Of a stretch of DNA of 64,000 bases, positions 54,899-64,000 are shown piece after piece. Numbering within the stretch: position 1 is the first letter of the stretch; the number at the start of each line of letters is the position of its first letter. The notes below the pieces were generated by a model, which was not told where the DNA came from, searched no databases, and saw only the letters and a list, made by a program, of their open reading frames with translations. Both the position numbers and the translations under genes were made by a program. Origin of the DNA: JAOUGY01 sp963785075 (lineage in GTDB: Bacteria; Actinomycetota; Acidimicrobiia; Spongiisociales; ZC4RG35); the NCBI GenBank assembly GCA_963785075.1, contig CAWATW010000009.1:1-64000 (forward strand). Direction: 5' to 3'.

Positions 54899-55372
54899 GT
54901 GAAACTCGTCGCCAAGATCGCCACCGGGCTCGTTGTAGCGGTGGGCATGCTCGCCGGCGTCGTCCTGTTCGGCATGCGACGGAAGTCCCCCGTCGTCCTC
55001 GACGCCGTGAGACGGATGAACAAAGAGTTCATGAACCCACAGCAGATGGAGAGCGCCGGCACCCCGGGTGCCTATGCCGGCATCATCAAGCACGTCGGAC
55101 GCAGGTCGGGCAAGCAGTACGAGACACCTGTCGGGATCGAAGAGACAGTGGATGGATTCGTGATCACGCTTCCGTATGGGCGGAGGGCGGACTGGCTGCA
55201 GAACGTGCTGGCGGCCGGATCGGCCGCCATCGTCCACGAAGGGCAGACCTACGAGGTGACGGATCCGCAAGTGATCCCGCTCGACGGTGCCCCAGGCCTC
55301 TCCGCCGACGACTTGCGGATCGCCCGGCTCTTCGGCGTGAACGAATGCCTGAAGGTGAGGCGCGCCGGCTGA
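54899..55372 (+). CDS. deazaflavin-dependent nitroreductase (DDN)-family protein
   Basis: 157 residues from the GTG at 54899, with GGAG upstream. A hydrophobic N-terminal anchor (VAKIATGLVVAVGMLAGVVLFGM) is followed by the family pattern: KHVGRRSGKQYETPVGIEE, VDGFVITLPYGRRADWLQNVLAAG. These are the conserved Gly-Arg-Ser-Gly and Trp-x-x-Asn segments of the F420-dependent nitroreductase fold. Many members bind F420, but activity is not assured from sequence. It stands alone, divergent from the PAS kinase. Confidence 0.82.
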   Translation: MKLVAKIATGLVVAVGMLAGVVLFGMRRKSPVVLDAVRRMNKEFMNPQQMESAGTPGAYAGIIKHVGRRSGKQYETPVGIEETVDGFVITLPYGRRADWLQNVLAAGSAAIVHEGQTYEVTDPQVIPLDGAPGLSADDLRIARLFGVNECLKVRRAG

Positions 55373-55508
55373 CGGCCGGGTTGCGGAGATCCGCCGGGAT
55401 GCCGTTGCGCGAGCGCCTTCGGGCGCCCGCCCTGCACCGGATGGGGTCTTTCGCACCTAGGGCACCACCGGGGATCTGCCGAGACTGGTATTCGGCGATG
55501 GAGACGTC

Positions 55509-56357
55509 ATGTTCCGAATAATCAGTGCGGCCTGGATCGGTCCCGGGGTGAAGCGCTTCGTGATCGCCGCGCCGAAGATCGCTCGCAAGCACGAGGCGGG
55601 CCAGTTCGTCATCATTCGTGTGACCGAGGCCGGCGAACGCATCCCGCTCACGATCAGCGAGTCGGACCGTGACGATGGGTGGATCGCCATCGTCGTCCAG
55701 GGTGTGGGCGCCACCACCCAGGCGTTGAACCAGTTGGAGTCTGGCGACACCATCGCCGACGTGGCGGGTCCGTTGGGTCGACCGTCGGAAATCGATCATT
55801 ACGGAACCGTCGTCACGATCGGCGGCGGGGTGGGGACCGCCATCGCCTATCCGACTTCGGTGGCGATGAAGAATGCCGGGAACCACGTGGTCGCCATCGT
55901 CGGTGGAAGAACCCACGAGCACGTCATCCTCGAGGCGGAGCTGCGCGCCGTGTGCGACGAGGTCTACCCCACCACCGACGACGGGTCGTACGGATTCGCC
56001 GGCTTCGTCACCGAACAGCTCCAAGCCCTCGTCGACGAGGGCCGCACCATCGACCTCGTGATCGCCATCGGGCCGATCCCCATGATGGCTGCCGTCGCCG
56101 AGGTCACCAGAAATGCCGGGATCCGCACGATCGTCAGCCTGAACCCGATCATGGTCGACGGCACCGGCATGTGCGGAGGCTGCCGTGTGAGCGTTGGTGA
56201 CGAGACCAAATTCGCGTGCGTCGACGGACCCGAGTTCGACGCCCACCTCGTCGACTTCGACTTGCTCGCCCGCCGCAATCGTTCGTACATCGACTTCGAG
56301 CGAGGCCGCAGCGCGGCATCGACCGGGGCGTGTGCCGACGCCGAGGCTCAGATCTGA
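55509..56357 (+). CDS. FAD/NAD-binding subunit, NfnA/glutamate-synthase-associated type
   Basis: 282 residues. The ferredoxin-reductase fold has FVIIRVTEAGERIPLTISESD (FAD) and TIGGGVGTAIAYPTSVAMK (NAD). Near the C-terminus DGTGMCGGCRVSVGDETKFACVDGPEFDAHLVDFD carries the [2Fe-2S] cysteines typical of NfnA and dihydroorotate dehydrogenase electron-transfer subunits. It shares one base (TGATG) with the downstream gltD/NfnB-like gene. Together they probably form an electron-bifurcating NADH-dependent ferredoxin:NADP oxidoreductase or a glutamate-synthase-like complex. Confidence 0.9.
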   Translation: MFRIISAAWIGPGVKRFVIAAPKIARKHEAGQFVIIRVTEAGERIPLTISESDRDDGWIAIVVQGVGATTQALNQLESGDTIADVAGPLGRPSEIDHYGTVVTIGGGVGTAIAYPTSVAMKNAGNHVVAIVGGRTHEHVILEAELRAVCDEVYPTTDDGSYGFAGFVTEQLQALVDEGRTIDLVIAIGPIPMMAAVAEVTRNAGIRTIVSLNPIMVDGTGMCGGCRVSVGDETKFACVDGPEFDAHLVDFDLLARRNRSYIDFERGRSAASTGACADAEAQI

Positions 56358-57820
56358 TGTCCGAGCTCTCTCGCAAGGAGCGCATGGCCCGCCCGCGCCA
56401 GCAGATGCCCGCACAACAGCCGGGCCTGCGGGTCCACAACTTCGATGAGGTCAACTTCGGGTTCACGGCCGCCCTTGCCGTGCTGGAGGCCGAGCGGTGC
56501 CTCCGATGCCCGAGGCCGAAGTGCGTGGAGGGATGCCCCGTCGGCGTTCGCATCGACGACTTCATCGAGCACGTCGCCGGCGGCCGATTCGAGCAGGCGG
56601 CCGAGGTGATCCAGTTCGACAACTCGCTACCGGCCATCTGCGGTCGGGTGTGCCCGCAGGAGGCGCAATGCGAGGGAGCGTGCGTGCTCGGCAAGAAGCA
56701 CGACCCGATCGCCATCGGTGCTCTCGAGCGGTTCGTGGCCGACGAGCAGCGGCGGATGGGATGGGGCGAACTGAGACCCCCGACGGTGCGGACCGGCAAG
56801 CGGGTAGCGGTGATCGGAAGCGGGCCTTCCGGGCTCGCATGCGCCACCGACCTCGCCAAGGCCGGCCACGACGTGACCGTGTTCGAGGCGCTGCACGAGC
56901 TCGGTGGAGTGTTGGTGTACGGCATTCCAGAGTTTCGTCTCCCCAAGGAGATCGTGAAGGCCGAGATCGGACGCCTCGAGCAGTTGGGCGTGAGGTTCGA
57001 GACCAACGCCGTGATCGGAATGGTCGAGACCATCGATGAACTGCTCGAGGAGTACGACGCCGCGTTCATCGGGGTGGGTGCCGGACTTCCCCGGTTCATG
57101 AACATCCCGGGTGAGAATCTCGTCGGCGTGTACTCAGCGAACGAGTTCCTGACCAGGGTCAATCTCATGAAGGCATACAAGGCGGATTCCGAGACACCGG
57201 TGTTCGATCTGCGCGGCAGGCGTGTTGCGGTGTTCGGCGGTGGAAACACGGCGATGGACGCTGTCCGCACCGCGGTACGCCTGGGCGCCGACCCGGCGAT
57301 GCTCATCTACCGGCGCTCCGAGGACGAGATGCCCGCCCGACACGAGGAGCTCGCCCACGCCAAGGAGGAGGGTGTTCAGATCCGCACCCTGTCCTCACCG
57401 GTCGAGTTCACCGGCGACGACGAAGGCTGGTTGACCGGCGTCACGCTCCAGGACATGCAGCTCGGCGAGCCGGACGACGATGGACGTCGCCGGCCTGAAC
57501 CGGTCCCCGGAAGCGACCGGACCGTCCGCGTCGACGTGGCGGTGATAGCCATCGGCAACACGCCCAATCCGCTCCTGCCGCGGACCGACGATGAACTCGA
57601 GCAAACCCGCTGGGGAACGCTCGTCGCCGACGATGCAACCGGGCGCACCACCAAACGCGGCGTGTTCGCCGGAGGCGACATCGTGACCGGCGGAGCGACG
57701 GTGATATTGGCCATGGGAGCCGGCAGGAAGGCGGCAGCTTCGATCGACGAGTACCTGAAGAGCGGGGTCTGGGAGCTGCCGGAGAACGAGGCGCTGGACA
57801 CCGAGCAGCCGACAACCTGA
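56357..57820 (+). CDS. glutamate synthase small-subunit-like oxidoreductase (NfnB/GltD-like)
   Basis: 487 residues from the ATG at 56357. The N-terminal [4Fe-4S] clusters use CLRCPRPKCVEGCPVGV and CGRVCPQEAQCEGACV. FAD binding is VAVIGSGPSGLACATDLAKAGHDVTVFE, then GGVLVYGIPEFRLPKEIV; NADPH binding is VAVFGGGNTAMDAVRTAVRLGA; the final FAD segment is TKRGVFAGGDIVTGGATVILAMGAGRKAA. Function as GltD or NfnB is inferred from the NfnA-type partner next to it; no large glutamate synthase subunit is in the window. Confidence 0.92.
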   Translation: MSELSRKERMARPRQQMPAQQPGLRVHNFDEVNFGFTAALAVLEAERCLRCPRPKCVEGCPVGVRIDDFIEHVAGGRFEQAAEVIQFDNSLPAICGRVCPQEAQCEGACVLGKKHDPIAIGALERFVADEQRRMGWGELRPPTVRTGKRVAVIGSGPSGLACATDLAKAGHDVTVFEALHELGGVLVYGIPEFRLPKEIVKAEIGRLEQLGVRFETNAVIGMVETIDELLEEYDAAFIGVGAGLPRFMNIPGENLVGVYSANEFLTRVNLMKAYKADSETPVFDLRGRRVAVFGGGNTAMDAVRTAVRLGADPAMLIYRRSEDEMPARHEELAHAKEEGVQIRTLSSPVEFTGDDEGWLTGVTLQDMQLGEPDDDGRRRPEPVPGSDRTVRVDVAVIAIGNTPNPLLPRTDDELEQTRWGTLVADDATGRTTKRGVFAGGDIVTGGATVILAMGAGRKAAASIDEYLKSGVWELPENEALDTEQPTT

Positions 57821-57881
57821 CGCCGCGCTCACGGGGCTCTTCGACTTCCGGCATCCGGACGAGACCGTCCGCCCCGATTGT

Positions 57882-58421
57882 TCATCCGCCCGCTCGACGG
57901 CGCTCGACCGTCACCTCGTCGATGCGGCGCTTGAGCTTCCTGGATTGCTTGCGGAAACGAGCCAGCTCTTCGGCGGCCTTCTTCCGACGCTTCTTCGAAT
58001 CCACCTTGCCGAGCCTGCGCCTCGACTTCTTCATCCGTGCCTTGACGTCGGCACGCTGGGCCCGCAATTCGTCCAGCTCCCGATCGAGCTTCCGCCGAAC
58101 CTTCGCCCGACGCTTCTCCGCCTTGTCGCTCTGCTTCTTCGTCCCCGTCGACGACGACCCCTGCTGTTCGGTCCGGTCCGAGGGCCCGGTATCCGGCCCA
58201 CTCGCCGGATCGGACTCGGCCTCGCTCCCAACCGGTGCTCGCCGGCCGGCGACAGCCTCCAGCAACGCCTGGGCTCGCACCTGGCCAAAGCCCGACACTT
58301 GAAGCAAATCGGAAACGGACGCCGCCTCCAGCGCCGCCAAGCCGTCGAATCCGGCCGCAGTGAGCGCAGCGGCGGTCGATGGCCCGACACCGGGGAGCGC
58401 GAGCAATTCTTCGTAGACCAT
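57882..58421 (-). CDS. helix-hairpin-helix protein with highly basic C-terminus
   Basis: 179 residues. The N-terminal ~60 residues form helix-hairpin-helix repeats (LLALPGVGPSTAAALTAAGF, LLQVSGFGQVRAQALLEAV) as in DNA-binding or Rad51/PolX-type proteins. A Ser/Thr/Gln-rich linker leads to a ~90-residue C-terminus very rich in Lys and Arg, predicted as a long helix or coiled coil. It likely binds DNA. No precise family was recognised. Confidence 0.7.
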   Translation of the reverse strand: MVYEELLALPGVGPSTAAALTAAGFDGLAALEAASVSDLLQVSGFGQVRAQALLEAVAGRRAPVGSEAESDPASGPDTGPSDRTEQQGSSSTGTKKQSDKAEKRRAKVRRKLDRELDELRAQRADVKARMKKSRRRLGKVDSKKRRKKAAEELARFRKQSRKLKRRIDEVTVERRRAGG

Positions 58422-58644
58422 TCTGTCTCATCGGCATCGGCCACCCGTACATTGAGGACGTCCCACCCGGATCGGCCCGCAGCGGCGTGGGGACCGGCCG
58501 AGTCGCCACCGGCCACAGGCACCGGGACGATGCTCCAGTGCTGCGCAGCCGCGAACTGCATCGACAGGTCCGGGCGATCGCCGCAACCGCGACGCGCATC
58601 CAGGTGCGGGTCGAGTCGGCGTCGGTTCCTCGTATCATCCGTCG

Positions 58645-59913
58645 GTGACCACCGAGCCTGCGACAGACCGCCGCGCCTTCTTCGGCTGGCGGGTGCTCGT
58701 GCTTGCAACGATCGCGGGAGCGCTTTCGGGCCCCGGTCAGACGATCGGTGTCAGCGTCTTCGTCGATCATTTCATCGCCGACCTCGGGTTGTCTCGGTCG
58801 GAGGTGGCCACTGCGTACCTGGTGGGGACGATGCTGGCAGCGCTGGGTCTTCCCCTGGTGGGCCAGCGCATAGACCGCATCGGTGTGAGCCGGGCGATGA
58901 CACTCATCGGTGTCGCGTTTGGCGTGGCACTCGTGGGTATGTCAGGTGTGCGGGGGTTTGCGAGTCTCGCCGTCGGGTTCGTGGCGATCCGGCTGTTCGG
59001 CCAGGGTTCTCTCAGTCTCGTCAGCACCGTCTCGGTCACGCATTGGTTCGAACGGCGGCGCGGAACCGCACTCGGCATATTCAGCACGGGCATGAGTGTG
59101 CTCATGGCTCTCGTCCCGGTTGGACTCAGCCTGGTCATCGAGGCCTTCGACTGGCGGATGGGTTGGATCGCTTCGGCCCTCGTGATCTGGCTGGTCGTGG
59201 TTCCGATCGCTCGATTCGGGCTCATCGATACTCCCGCTCACGTCTCACAGCACCCCGACGGCATCAGACTCGCACCGGATGAGGCCCACACGGTCGCGAC
59301 GCGGCCATCAGCAACCCGATCGGCGGCGCTGCGAAGCGCACGGTTCTGGGTGTTGGCCTCGTCCTCGGCTTCGGTAGGGATGCTGTCCACGGCGCTCAAC
59401 TTCCACCAGATCTCTCTGCTCGGAGACGCCGGGCTGACACCCACCGAGGCGGCGGTCATGTTCCTTCCGCAGGTGATCGGCGCCGCGGTGGCCGGCCTCC
59501 TCTTCGGATACCTCTCGGATCGACTCACAGGCAGATCACTCCTGCCGATGGCCATGGCACTCCTGGCGACCAGCCTGGTGCTCGCATCCCGCCTGACGCC
59601 TGGAATCGTGGTCATCTTGTATGCGATCAGTCTCGGCGCGGCCGGTGGCGCATCACGATCGGTTGGAGCAACCCTCCTTCCCAGGTGGTTCGGAACCCGT
59701 CACATAGGTGCGATCCAGGGGACCGCGACCTTCCTCAACGTGGCATCGACCGCGCTCGGACCGGTGGCCTTCTCGCTCGCCCGAGACGCTGCGGGGGACT
59801 ACGAGGGCGCCGCCTTCTGGTTCGCCCTGGTTCCTGTCGCCGCCGGGCTCGCCGCTCTCACGCTGCGCCCGGTACGTGCAACGGACGTCGATTGGGTCGA
59901 GCCGGAGCCCTGA
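58645..59913 (+). CDS. MFS transporter
   Basis: 422 residues from a GTG at 58645. Twelve hydrophobic helices are visible. The loop-2/3 motif reads GLPLVGQRIDRIGVSRAM and the second-half equivalent is GYLSDRLTGRSLLPMAM. The sequence resembles the monocarboxylate-porter/oxalate-type MFS subgroup (GWRVLVLATIAGALSGPGQTIGVSVF). The substrate is unknown. It may be leaderless because little room precedes the start; the upstream gene is divergent. Confidence 0.88.
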   Translation: MTTEPATDRRAFFGWRVLVLATIAGALSGPGQTIGVSVFVDHFIADLGLSRSEVATAYLVGTMLAALGLPLVGQRIDRIGVSRAMTLIGVAFGVALVGMSGVRGFASLAVGFVAIRLFGQGSLSLVSTVSVTHWFERRRGTALGIFSTGMSVLMALVPVGLSLVIEAFDWRMGWIASALVIWLVVVPIARFGLIDTPAHVSQHPDGIRLAPDEAHTVATRPSATRSAALRSARFWVLASSSASVGMLSTALNFHQISLLGDAGLTPTEAAVMFLPQVIGAAVAGLLFGYLSDRLTGRSLLPMAMALLATSLVLASRLTPGIVVILYAISLGAAGGASRSVGATLLPRWFGTRHIGAIQGTATFLNVASTALGPVAFSLARDAAGDYEGAAFWFALVPVAAGLAALTLRPVRATDVDWVEPEP

Positions 59914-59942
59914 CGAGTCGCCCGGGTCGACTGAGCGACTCG
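59914..59942. terminator. hairpin after the MFS gene
   Basis: An 8-bp stem (59914-59921 with 59935-59942, arm CGAGTCGC) with a 13-base loop directly follows the MFS stop. A second stem of 9 bp (60046-60054 with 60070-60078, arm CGGCTCGGT) overlaps the end of the convergent tryptophanase gene. Confidence 0.45.
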
Positions 59943-60054
59943 CGCCGATTCAAGGTGGACTCGCTCGGTTCCGACGAACCCGCAGGATCGGATCTCGTCA
60001 TTCCACTTGCAGCCGTCGTCGTTCACCCGGCCGGACGCTCAAAGCGGCTCGGTC

Positions 60055-61431
60055 TCAAAGAGGCTCGAACCGAGCCGTGAAGTGTCGAAGCCATGGCGCC
60101 TGCTCGACGATGCGCAGGCCACCGAGCTCGGAGGCCCGTTCCGCGACTGCGATCGCCACCTCACCCACGTAGTCGATGTGGCTCTGGGTGTAGGTCCGCC
60201 TGGGTACCGCCAGCCGAACGAGCTCCATCTGGGCCGGGATCTCGGTTCCGTCGGGCTGCGGCTTGCCGAACATCACCGATCCGATCTCCACCCCTCGTAC
60301 CCCTCCCTCCAGATACAGGGCATTCGCCAGCGCCTGCGCCGGGTACTGGCTCTGGGGAAGGTGATCGAGCAGGGACCCGGCGTCGAGATAGACGGCGTGA
60401 CCTCCCGGAGGGCGAACGATCGGGATGCCGGCGCCGGCGATCTTCTCGGCCAGGTATTCCGTCGATCTGATTCGATAGCGCAGGTAGTCCTCCTGGAGCG
60501 CCTCGCCGAGCCCTTGGGCGACTGCCTCGAGGTCGTATCCGGCCAGGCCCCCGTATGTGGGGAAACCCTCGGTGAGAATCAGCAGGTTGCGACAAGCCTG
60601 AGCCAACTCGGCATCCCGCATGGCGAGGAAGCCGCCGATGTTCGACATCCCGTCCTTCTTCGCCGACATCGTGCAGCCGTCGGCCAGGGAGAACATTTCC
60701 GCCGCGATCTCTCGTGGTGTCCTGTCGCCGTGGCCGCGCTCTCGCATCTTGATGAACCAGGCGTTCTCGGCGAACCGGCATGCATCGAGGAAGAGGGGGA
60801 TGCCGTGGCGGTCACACACGCCCCGCACCGCCCTGAGGTTCTCGATGGACACCGGCTGGCCGCCGCCCGAGTTGTTGGTCACCGTCACCATCACGAGGGG
60901 GATTCGATCGACGCCGACCTCGGCGATCGTGGCCTCGAGAGCATCGATGTCCATGTTGCCTTTGAATGGGTGCTCGGCCGATGGGACACGCCCCTCGGGG
61001 ATCACGAGGTCGCGGGCCTCGGCGCCCTGGTATTCGACATTCGCCCGGGTCGTGTCGAAATGCGTGTTGTTGGGGACGACGTCGCCGGCCTCGACCATCG
61101 ACGCAAACAGGATCCGCTCCGCCGCGCGTCCCTGGTGGGTTGGGATCACCTCGTTCAGCCCGGTGATCCCCTGAACGGCATTGCGGAATCGGTAGAAGCT
61201 TCGGCTCCCGGCGTAGGACTCGTCACCCATCATCATCCCGGCCCATTGCTTCGTGGACATCGCCCCGGTACCGGAGTCGGTGAGGAGGTCGATGATCACC
61301 TCGTCGGCATGGAGGCCGAACAGGTTCCACCCCGCTCGCTCCAGCGCCTTCCTCCGCTCCTCCGCGTCGGGAAAGTCGATCGGATCGACACTGTGGATCC
61401 GAAATGGCTCGATGATGGTTCGGTACGGCAC
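60055..61431 (-). CDS. tnaA: tryptophanase-like PLP-dependent lyase
   Basis: 458 residues, full length for the beta-eliminating lyase family. PLP Lys is in SAKKD (Lys259). Tryptophanase and tyrosine phenol-lyase are told apart by two residues: tryptophanase has Asp and His where the lyase has Thr and Phe. Here Asp126 (THFDTTRAN) and His450 (LRHFTARF) both match tryptophanase. The segment KQWAGMMMGDESYAGS looks more like tyrosine phenol-lyase, so substrate range could be mixed. It is predicted to convert tryptophan to indole, pyruvate and ammonia. No tnaB-type permease or TnaC leader is seen. Confidence 0.85.
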   Translation of the reverse strand: MPYRTIIEPFRIHSVDPIDFPDAEERRKALERAGWNLFGLHADEVIIDLLTDSGTGAMSTKQWAGMMMGDESYAGSRSFYRFRNAVQGITGLNEVIPTHQGRAAERILFASMVEAGDVVPNNTHFDTTRANVEYQGAEARDLVIPEGRVPSAEHPFKGNMDIDALEATIAEVGVDRIPLVMVTVTNNSGGGQPVSIENLRAVRGVCDRHGIPLFLDACRFAENAWFIKMRERGHGDRTPREIAAEMFSLADGCTMSAKKDGMSNIGGFLAMRDAELAQACRNLLILTEGFPTYGGLAGYDLEAVAQGLGEALQEDYLRYRIRSTEYLAEKIAGAGIPIVRPPGGHAVYLDAGSLLDHLPQSQYPAQALANALYLEGGVRGVEIGSVMFGKPQPDGTEIPAQMELVRLAVPRRTYTQSHIDYVGEVAIAVAERASELGGLRIVEQAPWLRHFTARFEPL

Positions 61432-61549
61432 GCGACGACTCCTCTCCGGACGACCTGAGTGTGGACCGAATCAGCTGTGCCGCCGAGAGACGAAAGTCAC
61501 CTATCGCAGCGGAAGCGGCTCCAAATCACGACCGGCAGGTCGTGCCCGT

Positions 61550-61927
61550 TCACATGCCAGGACGTGGCTGCCACAGCTGAATTCGGTTTCCTTCCGGATC
61601 CCAACAGTGACCGAACCGGCCGTTCATGTCCTCGAAGGTGTCGTCGTCGGTGCGTACGCCGGCCATTCGAAGCTGGTCGAGCATCGCTCCAAGGTCGTCG
61701 ACCCGGTAGTTGACCATCCACTGCGACCCGCGAGGCCAGTCGAACGAGGAAGTCTCGGATGGGAAGGGTGCCCACACCGTCGAGCCTCCGACGTCGCCTC
61801 CCCACCGCAGGACCACGACACCATCGTCGTCGACCGGCAGCCCGAAGTGCTCCACATACCAGTCTGTCAAAGCCCGAGGATTCTGTGCCCTGAAGAAGAC
61901 GCCGCCGATCCCGGTGACCTGGGCCAT
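61550..61927 (-). CDS. VOC family (glyoxalase-fold) protein
   Basis: 125 residues from the ATG at 61927, which has a strong GAGGAGG ribosome-binding site; further upstream codons do not look coding. The single VOC domain reads GVFFRAQNPRALTDWYVEHFGLPV at the start and DMNGRFGHCWDPEGNRIQLWQP with the terminal Glu/Gln-type metal region at the end. Such proteins include metal-dependent lyases and resistance factors; activity unassigned. It shares no obvious operon. Confidence 0.85.
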   Translation of the reverse strand: MAQVTGIGGVFFRAQNPRALTDWYVEHFGLPVDDDGVVVLRWGGDVGGSTVWAPFPSETSSFDWPRGSQWMVNYRVDDLGAMLDQLRMAGVRTDDDTFEDMNGRFGHCWDPEGNRIQLWQPRPGM

Positions 61928-62009
61928 GCCGACCTCCTCGTACGATCGCGTCAACCCCCATCCTGGCAGCGGATCCATGCGCGGGTCGCGGTCGGCGCCG
62001 ACGCCGGAT

Positions 62010-64000
62010 TCAGGTCGCGTTCTCGACACCCTCTCTCGGCAGGAGAGCGGGGATCACGAGAAGCGCCCCGAGCGCCGCCACTGTCATCGAGACCCACATG
62101 ATGCCCGATATGTGGTGGTGGGGACGCAGCGGAGAGATCAGCAGTGCCGTGAGCGCCAGGGCGATGCCCACGGCGTTGGCGACGATCGGTCGTCCGGCAC
62201 GCCTGATCGCCCTGAGCACGTATCCGGGACCGTCTGCCCGCGCGATGTCGATGGCGGCGACGAAGTGGATCGCATAATCGATGCCGACGCCGATGACGAT
62301 GCTCGAGGCCACGGCCGTGATCAGATTGAGCTGGATGCCGGAGGCGGCGATGAACCCGAGCAAGGCGACGACCGTCAACAGGAGGGGTACCAACGCCACC
62401 AGGGTGGGACGAAGGCGCCGATAGGTCACCCCCAACATGATCGCGACCAATACCAGCGCCGCCACGAGGGACCAGACCTGGGCTCGCAGCACCAGTCTCG
62501 CCATCTCATCCCAGAGGACCGGGAGTCCGGTGATGATGCGAACATCGTCGGATCCATCGGCATAGTCGAGCCATCCCCGCAGGTCCTCGGTGCCGAAGTC
62601 CGAAGGGAGCAGCAGGAAGCGAAGTCCATCGTCGGAAACCAGGTCGCCCACGGGGACCTCGAGCGCTCCCGACAACAACGCGTCCGCCTGCTGTGCCGGC
62701 AGCACGGCTCTCAAATCGAGCGCCGAGAACACGGTCCGCACTCCTGGAAGCTCCTCGATCTCAGAAACCGTTTGCTCGGCTCGCGCAAGAGCCGCATCGA
62801 GGTCGCTCCGGTCGAGCGCCAACTCGCCGGTGAGTGGAGTGGCGCCGCCGAACAGCTCCTCGCTCTTTGCGAACGCCTGTCTGACTTCGTGATCGTCGGT
62901 GAACATGAACAGCGGATCGGAGTCCACCTCCAGTTGCGGGATGAAGACCGCGCCGAACACGACGACAACGGCAACCAGCGCCACGGCCGGCCAGCGTGAT
63001 TTCACCAGCGACTCCAAGGCATCGGTGACCCACCGTCCGATGACAGGACGATGTCCCGCTCGCGCAACGCCCACCTTCGAGAGCATCGCCGGGAGTGAGA
63101 AGAACGAGATGATGCCGGCCAAGGTGATACCGATTGCCGCAAAGACACCCAGCTGGCGGATCGGCCGGATGTCGGTCGCCAACAGCGACAGAAACCCCGC
63201 AGCTGTCGAGACCGTGGTGAGGATCATCGGAATCCCGACCTCCCGAAGTGTCGACACCACGCGTTCATGGGCGTCGTCTGTGTCGGCGGCAACATCCTGG
63301 AAGTGAGTCACGAAATGAAGGCCGTCGGCCGACCCCATCACCAGCACGAAGATCGGCACGATCACGGTCACGATGTCGATCTCTCGCCCGAGACCCGAGA
63401 GCAGCCCGAACGTCCACAACGAGCCGAGGAGGGCAGGAATGACCGCAAGAATGGTGAGCCGCCGCTCTCCGACGTTGGCGTAGAAGGTGACGATCAGCAG
63501 AAACACCACCACGGGTGGGATCGCCAGGAGGAACAAAGACAGGATGTCGATCACGGCGGCGTAGATGGCAGGATTGCCGGACACGGTCAGCTCCATGCCG
63601 GCAGGGGCCTCCAGGTCGCCGATGGCCCGTGCCACTGAGATGCCGTCATCGTCCGGCACCACCAGGAGCATCGTGTGGCGAGCATCTTCGGACAGCAGCA
63701 GGGTCGAGAATGGACCCGAGATCATGCCGGACAGCATCGGTTCGGGAGCAGCGGCGATCAGGTCGGGGGTGACGGCGGAACCGTCGAGCGGGTTGACGTC
63801 GGGCACCACTGCGGCGACGGCTGACACACCGTCGAGGGTGGCGAGCTCGTCGCGGAAGCGGACGAGCTCGACGAGCCGGTCCGTTTCCGCGAAGGTTTCG
63901 CCTTCGGGCAGTGACAGCAGCACGTTCACGGGGTCGGCTGTCTCGTACTTCGCCTGGAGCGCTGCGAATGCCTCTCCTCGTTCGTTGCCGTCTGTGATGA
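62010..64000 (-). CDS. RND/MMPL-family exporter (start beyond right edge)
   Basis: About 663 codons are visible and the frame stays open to base 64000, so the N-terminus is outside the window. Two halves each have six-helix RND/MMPL membrane bundles with sterol-sensing-like segments: VVFLLIVTFYANVGERRLTIL, MGSADGLHFVTHFQDVAAD and, in the second half, AVASSIVIGVGIDYAIHFVAAIDIARADG with the proton-relay Asp. Periplasmic loops lie between. Relatives export lipids, siderophores or hydrophobic compounds, and some (MMPL) function in cell-envelope assembly. Substrate unknown. Confidence 0.87.
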   Translation of the reverse strand, partial: ITDGNERGEAFAALQAKYETADPVNVLLSLPEGETFAETDRLVELVRFRDELATLDGVSAVAAVVPDVNPLDGSAVTPDLIAAAPEPMLSGMISGPFSTLLLSEDARHTMLLVVPDDDGISVARAIGDLEAPAGMELTVSGNPAIYAAVIDILSLFLLAIPPVVVFLLIVTFYANVGERRLTILAVIPALLGSLWTFGLLSGLGREIDIVTVIVPIFVLVMGSADGLHFVTHFQDVAADTDDAHERVVSTLREVGIPMILTTVSTAAGFLSLLATDIRPIRQLGVFAAIGITLAGIISFFSLPAMLSKVGVARAGHRPVIGRWVTDALESLVKSRWPAVALVAVVVVFGAVFIPQLEVDSDPLFMFTDDHEVRQAFAKSEELFGGATPLTGELALDRSDLDAALARAEQTVSEIEELPGVRTVFSALDLRAVLPAQQADALLSGALEVPVGDLVSDDGLRFLLLPSDFGTEDLRGWLDYADGSDDVRIITGLPVLWDEMARLVLRAQVWSLVAALVLVAIMLGVTYRRLRPTLVALVPLLLTVVALLGFIAASGIQLNLITAVASSIVIGVGIDYAIHFVAAIDIARADGPGYVLRAIRRAGRPIVANAVGIALALTALLISPLRPHHHISGIMWVSMTVAALGALLVIPALLPREGVENAT

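Overview
This window is GC-rich, gene-dense bacterial DNA, most likely from an uncultured or little-studied actinobacterium, probably of class Acidimicrobiia. The points for this are the very high GC, frequent GTG starts, ATGA/GTGA stop-start overlaps inside operons, a furA-katG pair, a deazaflavin-nitroreductase-fold protein, and three secreted proteins carrying an S-layer-homology-like repeat with a paired-cysteine signature (GCNPP...FCP). Nothing in the window fixes the genus. No rRNA, tRNA, CRISPR array, transposase or phage module was seen.

Layout. 1-5.4 kb: a CPBP protease cut by the window edge, an RDD membrane protein and a DrrAB-type ABC exporter in one overlapping operon, then a membrane-anchored lipase-like hydrolase and a decayed alpha/beta hydrolase. 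5.5-11.8 kb: a secreted protein, an HD-GYP-like/LuxR regulator, a second CPBP protease, and a hydrolase followed by a histidine kinase/response regulator pair. 11.9-18.4 kb: a molybdenum hydroxylase operon whose large subunit is split into two overlapping genes, then a frameshifted rifampin-phosphotransferase-like gene divergent from a TetR regulator. 19.9-23.3 kb: a four-gene operon joining a split sulfopyruvate-decarboxylase-like TPP enzyme to a beta-hydroxyacid dehydrogenase and a semialdehyde dehydrogenase, which suggests breakdown of a three-carbon sulfonate or phosphonate.

23.5-35.4 kb: two methyltransferases flanking a 170-bp inverted-repeat element, a stand-alone LigD-type polymerase domain, a large TIR/coiled-coil/PH-like/Tudor-like protein, a family-A DNA polymerase without a 5' nuclease domain, and a dimethylglycine-dehydrogenase-like flavoenzyme. 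35.5-47.9 kb: an ECF sigma factor with a membrane partner containing a duplicated domain, an acyltransferase, furA-katG with a recognisable promoter, and the three SLH-like secreted proteins.

47.9-64 kb: a stand-alone 5'-3' exonuclease, a UbiA prenyltransferase, a DUF389 membrane protein, a three-gene phosphorelay with a CheB-like/PAS histidine kinase, an NfnAB/glutamate-synthase-like pair, an MFS transporter, tryptophanase, and an RND/MMPL exporter that runs off the right edge. Strong palindromic terminators sit between several convergent gene pairs.

The most unusual items are the TIR multi-domain protein, the TPP/dehydrogenase operon, the split molybdopterin subunit, the inverted-repeat element, the polymerase insertion and the CheB-like kinase.
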